DNA of 28,652 bases from CAZQGJ01 sp964592905 (GCA_964592905.1 CAZQGJ010000005.1:1-28652), one strand, 5' to 3'; numbered from the stretch's first letter, positions 15,985 to 24,734 are shown. Translations and numbers: made by a program. The notes: generated by a model from the letters alone, not told the origin.

Positions 15985-16749
15985 ATGAAAAAGAAACACG
16001 TTGTTGTAATTACTGACTGTAAAGATGTTGCTTTCAATGAAATGGCCTGGATTATTCGCCAAGAATGTTCAAAATTAGGTGTGGAAGATCCAAACATTGA
16101 ACTTGTTTCGGTGAGTGAATTTTCAGTTATAAATGCATCTTTTTTAGTCAGGTTAATGGCAGAACAATGCCTACCGGGTACTATATTTTCTGTAGTAATT
16201 AACCCACAAAAACACAGATCAGCTCGTATCTATGGAAAAACCAAAAATGGAATCTTATTTTTCGGTGCAAATACGGGAGCCTTTAATTGGTTTTTGAGGG
16301 ATTTCGGTGTTGAAGATTTGTATGAAGTAAACGATCCTGGGTTTATTTCCTTTGGCGGTAAATATGTTCATGCTCCAAATGTTGCTAAACTTGTCGCAAA
16401 TATTCCATTTGATAGTTTTGGTAAAAGATTTCCAGTCGATCAGCTTTCAATTTTGGAGATTCCAAAAGGAACAGTAGTGCATATCGACAACTTCGGCTTG
16501 ATGAAAATCATAGGAGATACTCCAAAATACGAAGAAAACCAAAAGTTTAAAATAATTGTAAATGATGAATATAAGTTTGATGCTGTATTTTCAAATAGAA
16601 TGATGAGTAAAGAGGATAAAACTTGGGTACTGTATGCAGGTAGTTCTTTGAATGGTTTGCCAGAAGTTGGCACAGTAAGACATAGAGATGGTTTTAGAGA
16701 GATGAATATTAAAATTGGTGATGTGATTACTTGGGAAGAAGTAAAATAA
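15985..16749 (+). CDS. divergent SAM hydroxide adenosyltransferase family protein (DUF62-like)
   Basis: 254 residues. The family's two-domain outline can be followed: an N-terminal ITD (9-11), GTIFSVVINP (65-74) where the family has GTVxxxVVDPGVG, FFGANTGAF (92-100) for FVGPDNG, an FGGKYVHAP stretch (123-131) for FHGRDxFAP, and the C-terminal domain with GTVVHIDNFG (162-171), the usual IDxFGN. Family members cleave SAM to adenosine and methionine with water, or use halides (fluorinase, chlorinase). Here the catalytic Asp of DPGVG is Asn73 and the His-Gly-Arg-Asp site reads Gly-Gly-Lys-Tyr, so the reaction has probably changed or been lost. It sits in an operon between XRE and the enolase paralog. 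Confidence 0.75.
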   Translation: MKKKHVVVITDCKDVAFNEMAWIIRQECSKLGVEDPNIELVSVSEFSVINASFLVRLMAEQCLPGTIFSVVINPQKHRSARIYGKTKNGILFFGANTGAFNWFLRDFGVEDLYEVNDPGFISFGGKYVHAPNVAKLVANIPFDSFGKRFPVDQLSILEIPKGTVVHIDNFGLMKIIGDTPKYEENQKFKIIVNDEYKFDAVFSNRMMSKEDKTWVLYAGSSLNGLPEVGTVRHRDGFREMNIKIGDVITWEEVK

Positions 16750-16751
16750 AT

Positions 16752-17954
16752 ATGCAAGACCCGATCAATAAAAAAGTATATTTGAGAAAAGTATTAATGT
16801 CCTCTGGGGAATTTACAGAAGAGGCGGTTATTGACCTTGGGACAGAACAGATTTTTGAAACAGCTCCACAGGGCATGACCCTGGGTTTAAATGAAGCTAG
16901 CGTTTTAACTAAGGATAGAATTACTGACAATACCATTCTAAGTGATTTAAGTATTTTTGATTTAACACAAGAAGATTTTGATAATAATATCGCATCAAAA
17001 TTTACTTCTCAAATAAGCACAGCTCTGTCACTTGTGTTTATGAAGTATCTTTCACATAAAGCTAAATTCACAGGCCAGAATTTTTACAAGTATATTTCTG
17101 AAAAATATGTCAAAGAAATAAATTTTCCAAGTCCGATATTTAATATATTAAACGGTGGTATGCACGCGGGTAATAAATTAGATTTTTGTGAGTTTATGAT
17201 CATTCCAAGAGGAAAATACGTTGGAGATAATATAAAAATAGCTTCCGAAGTTTACTTAGATCTTAAAAAGATACTAGAAAAAGAACTCGGCAAAAAACAT
17301 ACATTAGTCGGCAGAGAGGGTGGATTTGCACCTGAAATATCCGACATTGAGGCTGCCCTAACTTTAATCAGACAAGCTATTAATGTAAGGAATTTCAGTA
17401 ACTGTGAAATAGCCATTGATGTGGCTGCAAATAACTTTTCTGAAAAAAAAGTTTCTGAATTGGGTGAAAGATTTGAATATGAGATAAATGGTGAGAGTTT
17501 TTCTTCTCAAGAAATGATTGAATATTATCAGAAATTGATTACAAAGTTTCCAGAAATAACTTACTTGGAAGACTTATTCCACGAGCAGGATATTGAGACC
17601 TGGAAACATGCTAAGAAGACATTAGGAAATCAAATTATGATTGTCGGAGATGATTTAACTGTAACAAATATAAAATATTTAGAAAAATACAAAGATTGCA
17701 TAAATGCTTGCATACTCAAAATTAACCAAGTTGGTACTGTAACAGATATGTTGGAGGCTTATAATTTTTGTGAAGCTAATAATATAAAAACTATCATTTC
17801 ACAAAGAAGTGGTGAGACTGATAGCGACGCCATTTCTCACCTATCAGTTGGACTTGGTAGTAGCTTTATCAAAGCTGGAGCACCTGCAAGAGAGAGAATT
17901 ATTAAATACAATACTTTACTCAGATTATGGGATATATCAATCATTAAGCATTAA
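16752..17954 (+). CDS. enolase superfamily paralog with altered active site
   Basis: 400 residues, about 30 shorter than housekeeping enolase. Kept: HAGN (138-141), Glu147 in CEFM, Glu189 in G-R-E-G-G, metal ligands Asp223, Glu273 and Asp300/301, Lys323 (ILKINQ) and Lys374 (IKAG). Changed: the mobile substrate loop (P-S-G-A-S-T-G in enolase) reads PQGMTLG at 39-45, the SHRSGE motif reads SQRSGE with Gln351 replacing His, and the N-terminal DSRGNPT is not recognisable. The base/acid machinery therefore survives while substrate-contact positions differ, pointing to a related 2-phosphoglycerate/PEP-like substrate or a specialised enolase. I chose ATG 16752, two bases after the preceding stop. 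The next gene, ileS, starts six bases later. Confidence 0.85.
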   Translation: MQDPINKKVYLRKVLMSSGEFTEEAVIDLGTEQIFETAPQGMTLGLNEASVLTKDRITDNTILSDLSIFDLTQEDFDNNIASKFTSQISTALSLVFMKYLSHKAKFTGQNFYKYISEKYVKEINFPSPIFNILNGGMHAGNKLDFCEFMIIPRGKYVGDNIKIASEVYLDLKKILEKELGKKHTLVGREGGFAPEISDIEAALTLIRQAINVRNFSNCEIAIDVAANNFSEKKVSELGERFEYEINGESFSSQEMIEYYQKLITKFPEITYLEDLFHEQDIETWKHAKKTLGNQIMIVGDDLTVTNIKYLEKYKDCINACILKINQVGTVTDMLEAYNFCEANNIKTIISQRSGETDSDAISHLSVGLGSSFIKAGAPARERIIKYNTLLRLWDISIIKH

Positions 17955-17960
17955 AAAATT

Positions 17961-20892
17961 ATGGAAGCAAATAAAAAAACAGCTATCGCCCAAAGAGAAG
18001 AAGACATTTTAAAATTTTGGAATGAAAATAATTTGTTTAAAAAATCTTTGGATAAAGATTCCCCAGAGGGAGAATTCATTTTTTATGATGGACCTCCTTT
18101 TGCTACAGGCACACCTCATTACGGTCACATAATTGGATCTACCGTGAAAGATGTTGTCGGTCGGTACAAGACAATGCGCGGTTATCATGTTACCCGAAAA
18201 TGGGGTTGGGATTGCCATGGATTGCCAATTGAGAATATTGCAGAAAAAGGACTTGGAATTTCAGGTAGGGATAAAATTGAAGGAATAGGTATTGATAAAT
18301 TTAATGCCTTTGCAAGGCAAAGTGTTTTAGGTTTTGTTGGAGCTTGGAGAGAAACGGTAGCTAGAATTGGAAGGTGGGTTGATTTTGATGGTTCCTACAA
18401 GACAATGGATAATTCGTATATTGAAAGTGTCTGGTGGGCGTTAAAAGAATTAGATAAAAAAGGATTCTTATATGCTGGTGAGAGAGTTTTACCGTATTGT
18501 CCTCGTTGCGAAACTCCAATTTCAAATTCAGAAATTGCTATGGATAACAGTTATAAAGATATAAAAGATATTTCGGCTATTGTTAAATTTCCGCTAAAAG
18601 AGGAACCTGACACATATGTTTTAGCTTGGACTACGACACCTTGGACTCTTCCTGGTAATGTTGCTTTAGCGGTTGGAGAAGACGCGGATTATGTTTTAGT
18701 ACAATCTGAAGCAATTTTGCAGACCTTTGAAAAAAGAGATGGCGATCAAATTGCACTTCAGGAAGCACCTAAAATAGAAAAATATGTTTGTGCAAAAGAG
18801 CTGCTTGAGAAAGTATTTGACGATAAAAAGTACCAGGTTTTATCAGGTTTCAAGGGNNNNNNNNNNCAAGGGGAGTGAATTGGTTGGTAAAAGTTACTTA
18901 CCACCATTTAACTATTACATACATGATAAAGAAATAAAAAATTACGAGAATGGATGGAAAATCTATTCTAGTAATTTTGTTACCACTACAGACGGTACAG
19001 GAATTGTACATATCGCCCCGGCTTTTGGAGAAGATGATATGAATTTTGCAAAATCTGTACATTTGCCAATAGTAAAACATGTAAATGGCGTGGGGGAATT
19101 TGTTGATTTGATAAAGGAATTTGCGGGTGTAAAAGTGAAACCAAAAGGAGATCACCAGTCCGGAGATATTTTAATTATAAAATATTTATGTCACTCTGGC
19201 AGATTATTTAGCAAATTTAAAATTAACCACTCCTATCCACATTGTTATCGTTGCGAGACACCACTTTACTATTTTGCTATACCGGCTTGGTTCTTAAATA
19301 TTCAAAAGGTTAAAGATAGAATGATCAAATTAAATGAAAAAATTAACTGGGTCCCCTCTCATTTAAAGCAGGGTAGATTTAAACATGTCCTTGATACCGC
19401 CCCAGATTGGAATATTTCAAGAAACAGATACTGGGCATCACCGCTACCAATTTGGAAATGTGGATGCGGAAAATATAGGGTAATTGGAAGCGTAAAGGAG
19501 TTAAGAGATTTATCTAATCAAGAAGTTCCTGATATTGAAAATATGGATTTACATCGACCACATATTGATGGTTTTACTATTGATTGTGATTCTTGTAACG
19601 GAACAATGAGCCGTATCCCGGAAGTTTTTGACTGCTGGTTTGAATCTGGAGTAATGCCCTTTGCAAGTCAGCATTATCCATTCAATAAAAATAGTTTGTT
19701 TGATCCAATTAAAAAAATCGGTTTTCCTGCAGATTTTATTGCTGAGTATATTCCGCAAACCCGCACTTGGTTTTACTACATGCTTGCGGTTTCAACTATG
19801 CTGTTTGACGGCACTCCATATCTAAATGTAATAACAACTGGAAGTGTTTTAGCTTCCGATGGAAAAAAAATGAGTAAGAGTTTGAAAAATTATCCTGATC
19901 CTCAGCATATATTTGATACTTACGGTGTTGATGCTCTCCGGCTTTATTTACTTTCTACCCCACTTATGAGGGGAGAAGATATAGAATTTAGTGATAAAGA
20001 AGTTGCAAATGTAGCAAATAAAACCTTAGGTAGACTAGTTAATGTCTATGAGTTCTATTCATTATATAAAAATTCAAGAGTACACACAGCAAATGACAAA
20101 AGTGATAATTTACTGGATAAATGGATACTATCGAAAACTAAGCAACTGCATTCTGAAATTACATCCTCTATAAATAATTTTGAATTAGATAAAGCTACAA
20201 GAAAATTTGGGGATTTTGTCGAGGATTTGTCTATATGGTATATTAGAAGAACAAGATCTAGAATAAAAGATGGCGATGTTAAGTCGTTAGAAACCACACT
20301 TTGGGTTTTGACGGAACTAGCTAAAATGCTAGCACCATTCGCACCATTTCATTCTGATTGGCTATGGGGAGTACTAAAAAAATCAGATGAAAAAGAAAGT
20401 GTTCATTTGACTGAATGGAGTGAAGTTCAGAAATTTGACCTCTCTATTCTAGAAGAAATGACTTCGGTAAGAACTTTAATTTCCATGGCCCTAGAAGCTA
20501 GGCATAATTTAAATTTACCTGTTAGGCAACCCATAGCTTCAATTTCTTTTAAACATCAAAATTTGTCGGATTCTATAAAAGATATTATTTCTGATGAATT
20601 AAATGTTAAATTGATTATTTTTGATCAAAATTTAACTGCAGAATTAATTCTTGACACTAAACTAACAGATGAATTGATTGAAGAAGGAAAACTTAGAATG
20701 ATGATAAGAGCTATCCAAGAAGCCCGTAAAAATTCAAAACTAAAAGTCGGTCAATATGTAGATATCAAGTTTTTTGTAAGTAATGAGGAAAGGGATATAA
20801 TAGACAAAAATAAGGAAATGTTGTCGGAACAATCTTCTATAAGAAACTTCTATTTTGAAACTGGGGAGTTTGCAATAGAATTAATAATATGA
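17961..20892 (+). CDS. ileS: isoleucyl-tRNA synthetase, interrupted only by an assembly gap
   Basis: Class I synthetase. HIGH box as HYGH (53-56) after PPFATG, the GRWVDFD region, the TTTPWTLPGN editing-domain entry, GIVHIAPAFGEDD in the editing domain, and KMSKS (Lys631 after gap removal) following TGSVLASDGK. A run of 10 N at 18857-18866 breaks the frame, but the flanks share CAAGGG, and merging them gives one frame of 971 codons. It charges tRNA-Ile and edits mischarged Val. Composition is as AT-rich as the rest of the island. The HYGH form and long catalytic half suggest the eukaryote-like (type 2) group. It may be the only copy in the cell or a second, inhibitor-resistant copy; the window cannot tell. 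TGA overlaps the next ATG (ATGA). Confidence 0.92.
18857..18866. other. 10-N scaffold gap, probably false
   Basis: The gap is flanked on both sides by CAAGGG (18851-18856 and 18867-18872). Collapsing the Ns and one copy restores the synthetase frame exactly, which is expected if two contigs overlap by a few bases rather than being separated. Confidence 0.85.
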
Positions 20893-21664
20893 GCCAATCA
20901 TTATTTATTTGATTCTGACAACCAATTCATCCGGGACATAAAGTGCCTATCAATGCTGTCTTAGGGGAAGGCAGTAAGGTTGTTATCGCTGTTAGAGATA
21001 CACTAATTTCTGTGAGTAATCCATACCCCATTGAAGGACGGGTTAATTGTATAAAAAATGAATATAATGATAATGCTAATGTAGAAGTAATACGCATCCC
21101 AGATATTAAGCAAGCTTGCTATGACCGCGATGTTTGCTGGTGAATTAGGGGAAATCGTCTAGTAAAAACAAATAGAAAACATCTCTGCCACTAAAATTAG
21201 AAATAATCAGAAAGGGATAATATGGTTAACTCGTAACATTGGTTCTGGAAAAACCCCTTAAGCATATTTATTAAGAGAGAGAGCCTAAACGCAATTGTAC
21301 TATATGACAATGAACTTCGAGCTTCAATTTTAACAGATTTTGGGTTCAGTAAAGAATATAGGGATGAACATAACATGCGCGTTGCGCGTTTGGTCAAGTC
21401 CTTAGATAGTCAAGTTTTAATGTTGTCGTTTCAGTCATAGCACCGTTTTATTCAATGCGCGATAAACTAACAGAGATCATCAAGCCCTACTTGATTTATG
21501 TTAAGGGTTGAAAGATTGGGAAAGATATGCCGTATGAAAAACCTAAGAACCCCGATCTAATCATTGATCCAACAGAAGAATCTTTACTTGCTAGCTTAGA
21601 TAAGATAATGAAGGAGGTCGGTGTATTGGCAAGTATAAGTATCTCACAAGATAAAAAATGCTGA
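20889..21664 (+). pseudogene. decayed nucleotidyltransferase-APS kinase fusion
   Basis: Joined frames read as one protein. The start MSQSLFI is followed by two in-frame stops where the family has GRFQP, then HPGHK, a cytidylyl/adenylyltransferase active site, and NAVLGEGSKVVIAVRD. A frameshift near 21140 leads to ENISATKIRNNQKG, then a kinase P-loop NIGSGKT (about 21236-21256), an internal stop, DNELRASI, DFGFSKEYRDEHNMRVARL, another frameshift near 21425, VSVIAPFYSMRDKL, a further stop, and YEKPKNPDLIID. The second half is adenylylsulfate kinase (CysC), which makes PAPS, the donor used by sulfotransferases. At least five lesions show it is dead. Its ATG overlaps the ileS stop, so it was once translationally coupled. 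Confidence 0.8.
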
Positions 21665-21677
21665 AAATAGTATAGAT

Positions 21678-22247
21678 ATGATAGCAAATAAATTAACAAA
21701 ATCAGTTGTTATTACTGGCGGTTCAGGAACAGGAAAGACAACACTATGCAGAAAATTATTGACTCACTTTCTATTAGAACCAATCCCTGTTCACATGACA
21801 AGAAAAATCAGATTAGGTGAAATAGAAAACATTGATGCCGTTTTCTTAACTGAGGAGGAGTTTAAGTCTAATTTTACTTCTGGTAAGTATCTTCAGGAAA
21901 CTCTGGAGTCAACTTACTTTAGTAGCTCATATTACGGCTGTCCAAAAGAATGGCTAGACCTTACATTAAAAGGTCAATTTTCGTGTTTTGTTTCCCCGAC
22001 TGTAGAGGTAGCTAAAAAGTTAAAAGAGAAGTTTGGAGATAATTTTTTTTGGATTCATTTAACAGCAAATACAGAAACCTTATTACAAAGGATGAATTTG
22101 CGAGAAAAAAAGGTTAATCGTAAAGATTTTGAGAAGAGAGTCGAAAGAGCTACTGCAAGTGTAAATGTTGAAGATAGCGATCTGATACTTGATACAAGTA
22201 AGTTTGATGCTTGGGAAATCTTTTTCCAAGCTCTGGTTAAAATATAA
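21678..22247 (+). CDS. guanylate-kinase-like P-loop NTPase
   Basis: 189 residues. Walker A GGSGTGKTT (14-22). PVHMTRKIRLGE (36-47) resembles the SxTTRxxRxGE nucleotide-binding stretch of guanylate kinase, and AVFLTEEEF resembles YxFxxxEEF. The C-terminal half is more divergent, and the acceptor-binding pattern is not that of true GMP kinase. The relative PhnN (ribose 1,5-bisphosphate phosphokinase) shows that this fold serves other substrates. It is intact although the genes on both sides have decayed, so it is either still used or recently orphaned. It lies 13 bases after the dead APS kinase and 4 bases before the asparagine synthetase remnant. Confidence 0.7.
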   Translation: MIANKLTKSVVITGGSGTGKTTLCRKLLTHFLLEPIPVHMTRKIRLGEIENIDAVFLTEEEFKSNFTSGKYLQETLESTYFSSSYYGCPKEWLDLTLKGQFSCFVSPTVEVAKKLKEKFGDNFFWIHLTANTETLLQRMNLREKKVNRKDFEKRVERATASVNVEDSDLILDTSKFDAWEIFFQALVKI

Positions 22248-22251
22248 TATT

Positions 22252-23060
22252 ATTTGTGGCATACTAGCAATTACAGGAGAAAATCTGGACATAGAAAATA
22301 TTATATAGCAATCATGTTGGATTCTCTAAAAAAAGAGAGGACCAGGGGCGGTGGGGAAAAGCTATTTGAGAATTGCCATTTAGGTTATATGAGGTGATCT
22401 ATTATTGATATTGAAAATGGTTATAGACTAATGGCTTTTGATGAATTCATAATTCTTTTTTAATGGAGAGATCTATATTTATAAGGAATTAAAAAAGGAG
22501 TTGGAGCCATTTGGCTATAGATTTGATACAAATTCAGATACGGTAGTAATATTAAAATCTTGTGAAAGATGGGGGATTGATTGTGTTCAGAAACTGGACG
22601 GTGTGATTGTATTTGTAATTTGGGATGAAGAGAAACAAGAACTTTTTTAGCAAGAGATAGATTTGGTAAAAACCCACTATTCCACCTTCTAGATAGTGGA
22701 ATTTTAATTTTTAGTATCTGAGATTAATAGTATTTTTGTTTCAGGTAATTTGTACCCAGAAATTGACTTTAGTATGATCGATCACTACCTTTGCAGGATG
22801 TACTTAGCACTTGATAAACCAATTTATAAAAATATTTACCAACTCCCGCCAGCACATTTTGCTATTTTTAGAGAAGGTTTAATTGATATTAGATGGTACT
22901 GGAAGTTATCGTATAGGCCTATTGGCGTTAGTTATGAGGATTCAAAAAAAAGAAGTACATAGATTGCTAGTCGGTTCTGTCTCAAAACGTTTACTATCCA
23001 CTGATGTAGAAGTGAGGACATTTCTTTCGGGTCGTGTTGATTCAAGCTTGCCGAAAAATT
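22252..23060 (+). pseudogene. decayed and truncated asparagine synthetase (AsnB type)
   Basis: The first codon before C-G-I-L-A-I-T-G is ATT, so the start is lost; the Cys (22255-22257) is the glutaminase nucleophile. Fragments in shifting frames follow: SIIDIENGYR, NGEIYIYKELKKELEP, LARDRFGKNPLF, SSEINSIF and IYQLPPAHFAIF, ending at the synthetase P-loop as SGRVDSS instead of SGGVDSS (23026-23046). The rest of the synthetase domain is missing. Many stops and frameshifts are visible. Ancestrally it would have moved glutamine nitrogen onto a carboxyl (Asn or an Asn-synthetase-like amide ligation in a pathway). Confidence 0.85.
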
Positions 23061-23560
23061 AAATAGACTCTCTAAAGGTTTTTTTGTAAGTCATAAAAAT
23101 CACGATGACTTAGCATTTGTATAAGAAATTTGAGACTATTCAAAATCGCATAACAGATATAATATTTTTGCTCCTACAAGATTCGAGGAATATAAAGACT
23201 CTTTTATTTCACCAAATGATCTAATCAAATAGCTACCACCACATGATTATTTGATTCTAAAAGATGGGGTTTTGGTTATTGATGATAGCGATGCAAAAGA
23301 AAATGTTGTAAAAATTAAAATGGAGTTAGATCTTTAGAAGAATCAAATTTTCTTAAATGTTAAAAAAAATAAGAGAATCGTGAAATATATATTAAAGTGT
23401 TTATAAAATTAGTAGTAGGAAGATAAAAACTGATAATATTTGTGGGTCTGAAATTGCAATTATAAAAGTTATTTCACCAAGGGATATTATGAAACATGAT
23501 TCAGAAGATGAGCAAAAATACTTATTCTAAAATATTATAAATTAATCATTAGAACATAGA
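23061..23560 (+). pseudogene. unidentified coding debris
   Basis: No intact gene. Frames with stops still read as protein, for example DYSKSHNRYNIFAPTRFEEY, then LPPHDYLILKDGVLVIDDSD and ENVVKIKMEL up to about 23337, and further on SEIAIIKVISPRDIMKHDSE to 23530. I do not recognise the family. The first part may belong to a gene fused by deletion to the asparagine synthetase remnant. Confidence 0.5.
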
Positions 23561-24319
23561 TCAAATTTTATCGTAGTTTAACAGTGTGGTAATATCGCTA
23601 AATCTCGTTTCTTCTTTTAAGAAAATAAAATCTTTATCAGTTACTTCTCTTCTTTCTAAGCGAGAGACATAGTTAAGTTCTGAGCCTCTAGATGAAGAGG
23701 GGTAATTTGTATCTCCAATTACCTTGTTTGTTAGCTTTAGTGTCTCAGGTGTACTAATTCCTATTTTTTTATAAATTTTTTCTAGTACACCTGCTGGATT
23801 ATCGCAAAAGTCTTCGTACTTGATTATCTCTAATTTTCTGTTTAGTACATCTTCTGTAAACTTCAGTAAAAAATCTAGCTTTTTATCGTAAAAAGCTTTT
23901 TCAGAGTATCTCATAGAAAGCCAAATATCTATTGGATTTCTAACCATACATATTACTTCAAACTTGTTGGGAAATTTATTTACAATATCATCAACCGTGT
24001 TAAGTGTATTGGTGGGCTGAAACTCATTGTATCTTAATGGAACAAAACTTCCGAAACTCCAATCCCGCACTATCAATATTTTTGAATGTGTCTCACAATA
24101 TCCAAAGATTTCAGAAACTTCTTCCAGGGTATTTGTTTCTGAAATGTCAATATTATACCAATCTTTAACTTGTTGATGTGGTGTATTTGGTTGTGTGGGA
24201 CAGATATATTTAGTGTTAATCTCTGAAAGACAAACTAGCCTTTCATCAGAAGCAAGGCATCTATTTAGAATTGTAATTCCAGCACGAGCATATCCAATTA
24301 TTATTAAATTTTTCTTCAT
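23561..24319 (-). CDS. PAPS-dependent sulfotransferase family protein
   Basis: 252 residues. The 5'-phosphosulfate loop is GYARAGITIL (9-18; family GxxRSGTTxL), and the 3'-phosphate site is VRNPIDIWLSMRY (126-138) with Arg127 and Ser135, as in sulfotransferases. It would move sulfate from PAPS to a hydroxyl or amino group of a glycan or small molecule in the cytosol. I chose ATG 24319 because upstream codons belong to a 14-codon XRE remnant whose TAA overlaps this ATG (TAATG), a coupling arrangement. It faces the rest of the island and is driven by the right-arm copy of the promoter/operator. Its partner, the APS kinase, is decayed here, so PAPS would have to come from elsewhere. Confidence 0.82.
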   Translation of the reverse strand: MKKNLIIIGYARAGITILNRCLASDERLVCLSEINTKYICPTQPNTPHQQVKDWYNIDISETNTLEEVSEIFGYCETHSKILIVRDWSFGSFVPLRYNEFQPTNTLNTVDDIVNKFPNKFEVICMVRNPIDIWLSMRYSEKAFYDKKLDFLLKFTEDVLNRKLEIIKYEDFCDNPAGVLEKIYKKIGISTPETLKLTNKVIGDTNYPSSSRGSELNYVSRLERREVTDKDFIFLKEETRFSDITTLLNYDKI

Positions 24320-24363
24320 TATATATTTCTTAGGTTTCCCCCAAGTTTCTTTCCTGTTGCCAT
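24319..24363 (-). CDS. 14-codon leader, truncated copy of the XRE gene
   Basis: On the minus strand the frame reads MATGKKLGGNLRNI then TAA, a duplicate of the first 13 residues of the island regulator (MTTGRKLGENLRN) with an early stop. The stop shares a base with the sulfotransferase start (TAATG). It may be only a duplication scar, or may now act as the initiating reading frame that feeds ribosomes to the sulfotransferase. Confidence 0.55.
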   Translation of the reverse strand: MATGKKLGGNLRNI

Positions 24364-24569
24364 GAATATATAATGTTAAGATTTGCACTCTTTTGCAAGA
24401 GTGTAGTATAATACATACATGTCCGTCCCGAATTCCCCCAAAAAAAAGAGAAGCAAATTGAAAATTCCTTTACAGACCCCTCCTTTTCCATCCAATGACA
24501 TCCAAATTCAAAAACAAATGAGCCGAAGTTTTGGCAAATCCTTTCCCCGAAAATAGTTTTGCCAAAACC
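24325..24569 (-). repeat. right inverted-repeat arm (245 bp)
   Basis: Reverse-complement partner of 15627-15812. It keeps the block that the left arm lacks, so it is probably the more complete form. In order from the outside: palindrome pair TTTTGGCAAA/TTTTGCCAAAA (24529-24567), spacer, GGGACGGACA box, operator and promoter, XRE start. The differences from the left arm are scattered substitutions. Confidence 0.88.
24386..24403 (-). promoter_or_regulatory. perfect operator palindrome before the sulfotransferase
   Basis: CACTCTT TTGC AAGAGTG, perfect 7-base arms around 4 bases, 22 bases before the leader ATG. It corresponds base for base to the left-arm site, so one XRE protein could control both island transcripts. 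Confidence 0.65.
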
Positions 24570-24620
24570 GAGTCCGCATTTAGTCCAGCTACACTGCTCG
24601 AATACTTGGAGGACAGAACC

Positions 24621-24734
24621 ATGAATGAAGCGAGGCGGTGGCGGAACGATTCATCATACATCGGGATTTTGTTGGAAAAAAATTCGTGCAAATCATACGA
24701 TTACATAATCAAAATCAAAAGTGAAAGAGGGTAA
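24621..24734 (+). CDS. possible 37-residue small ORF before the M23 gene
   Basis: The ATG at 24621 is preceded by GGAGG with an 8-base gap, a better ribosome site than most genes here. The frame encodes 37 residues (MNEARRWRNDSSYIG...) and its stop lies one base before the M23 start. No family is recognised. It could be a coupled leader peptide or an eroded gene tail; the frame stays open upstream into the right repeat arm. Confidence 0.35.
   Translation: MNEARRWRNDSSYIGILLEKNSCKSYDYIIKIKSERG

Larger units (their letters stand above)
15627..24569. mobile_element. low-GC island bounded by long inverted repeats
   Basis: About 8.9 kb of AT-rich sequence, with codon use unlike both flanks (AAA, ATA, AGA and TTA are common), lies between tRNA-Lys and an M23 peptidase gene. 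Its ends are long imperfect inverted repeats. It carries eight recognisable genes, two of them decayed, plus further coding debris. No transposase, integrase or plasmid gene is visible, so how it moved is unknown. The different base composition and the symmetric ends together argue for acquisition from another, more AT-rich genome. Confidence 0.7.

Noticed and set aside
18784..18866. Second reading frame of ileS beginning before the gap
   Set aside because: The part before the Ns is a shadow frame; only the sequence after the gap belongs to the synthetase.
16752..21664. Phosphonate pathway (enolase homolog plus nucleotidyltransferase)
   Set aside because: No PEP mutase or phosphonopyruvate decarboxylase is seen, and the nucleotidyltransferase is fused to an APS kinase rather than standing alone.
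24364..24388. Sulfotransferase start at the upstream ATG (24388)
   Set aside because: That frame runs through the promoter -10 region and the XRE leader in another frame; the conserved protein begins at 24319.
15627..24569. Inverted repeats as an assembly fold-back artefact
   Set aside because: The arms differ by scattered substitutions and a 54-bp indel, and unique genes lie between them.
15519..24720. tRNA-Lys as the attachment site of the island
   Set aside because: I found no copy of the tRNA-Lys 3' end near the right border, and no integrase gene.
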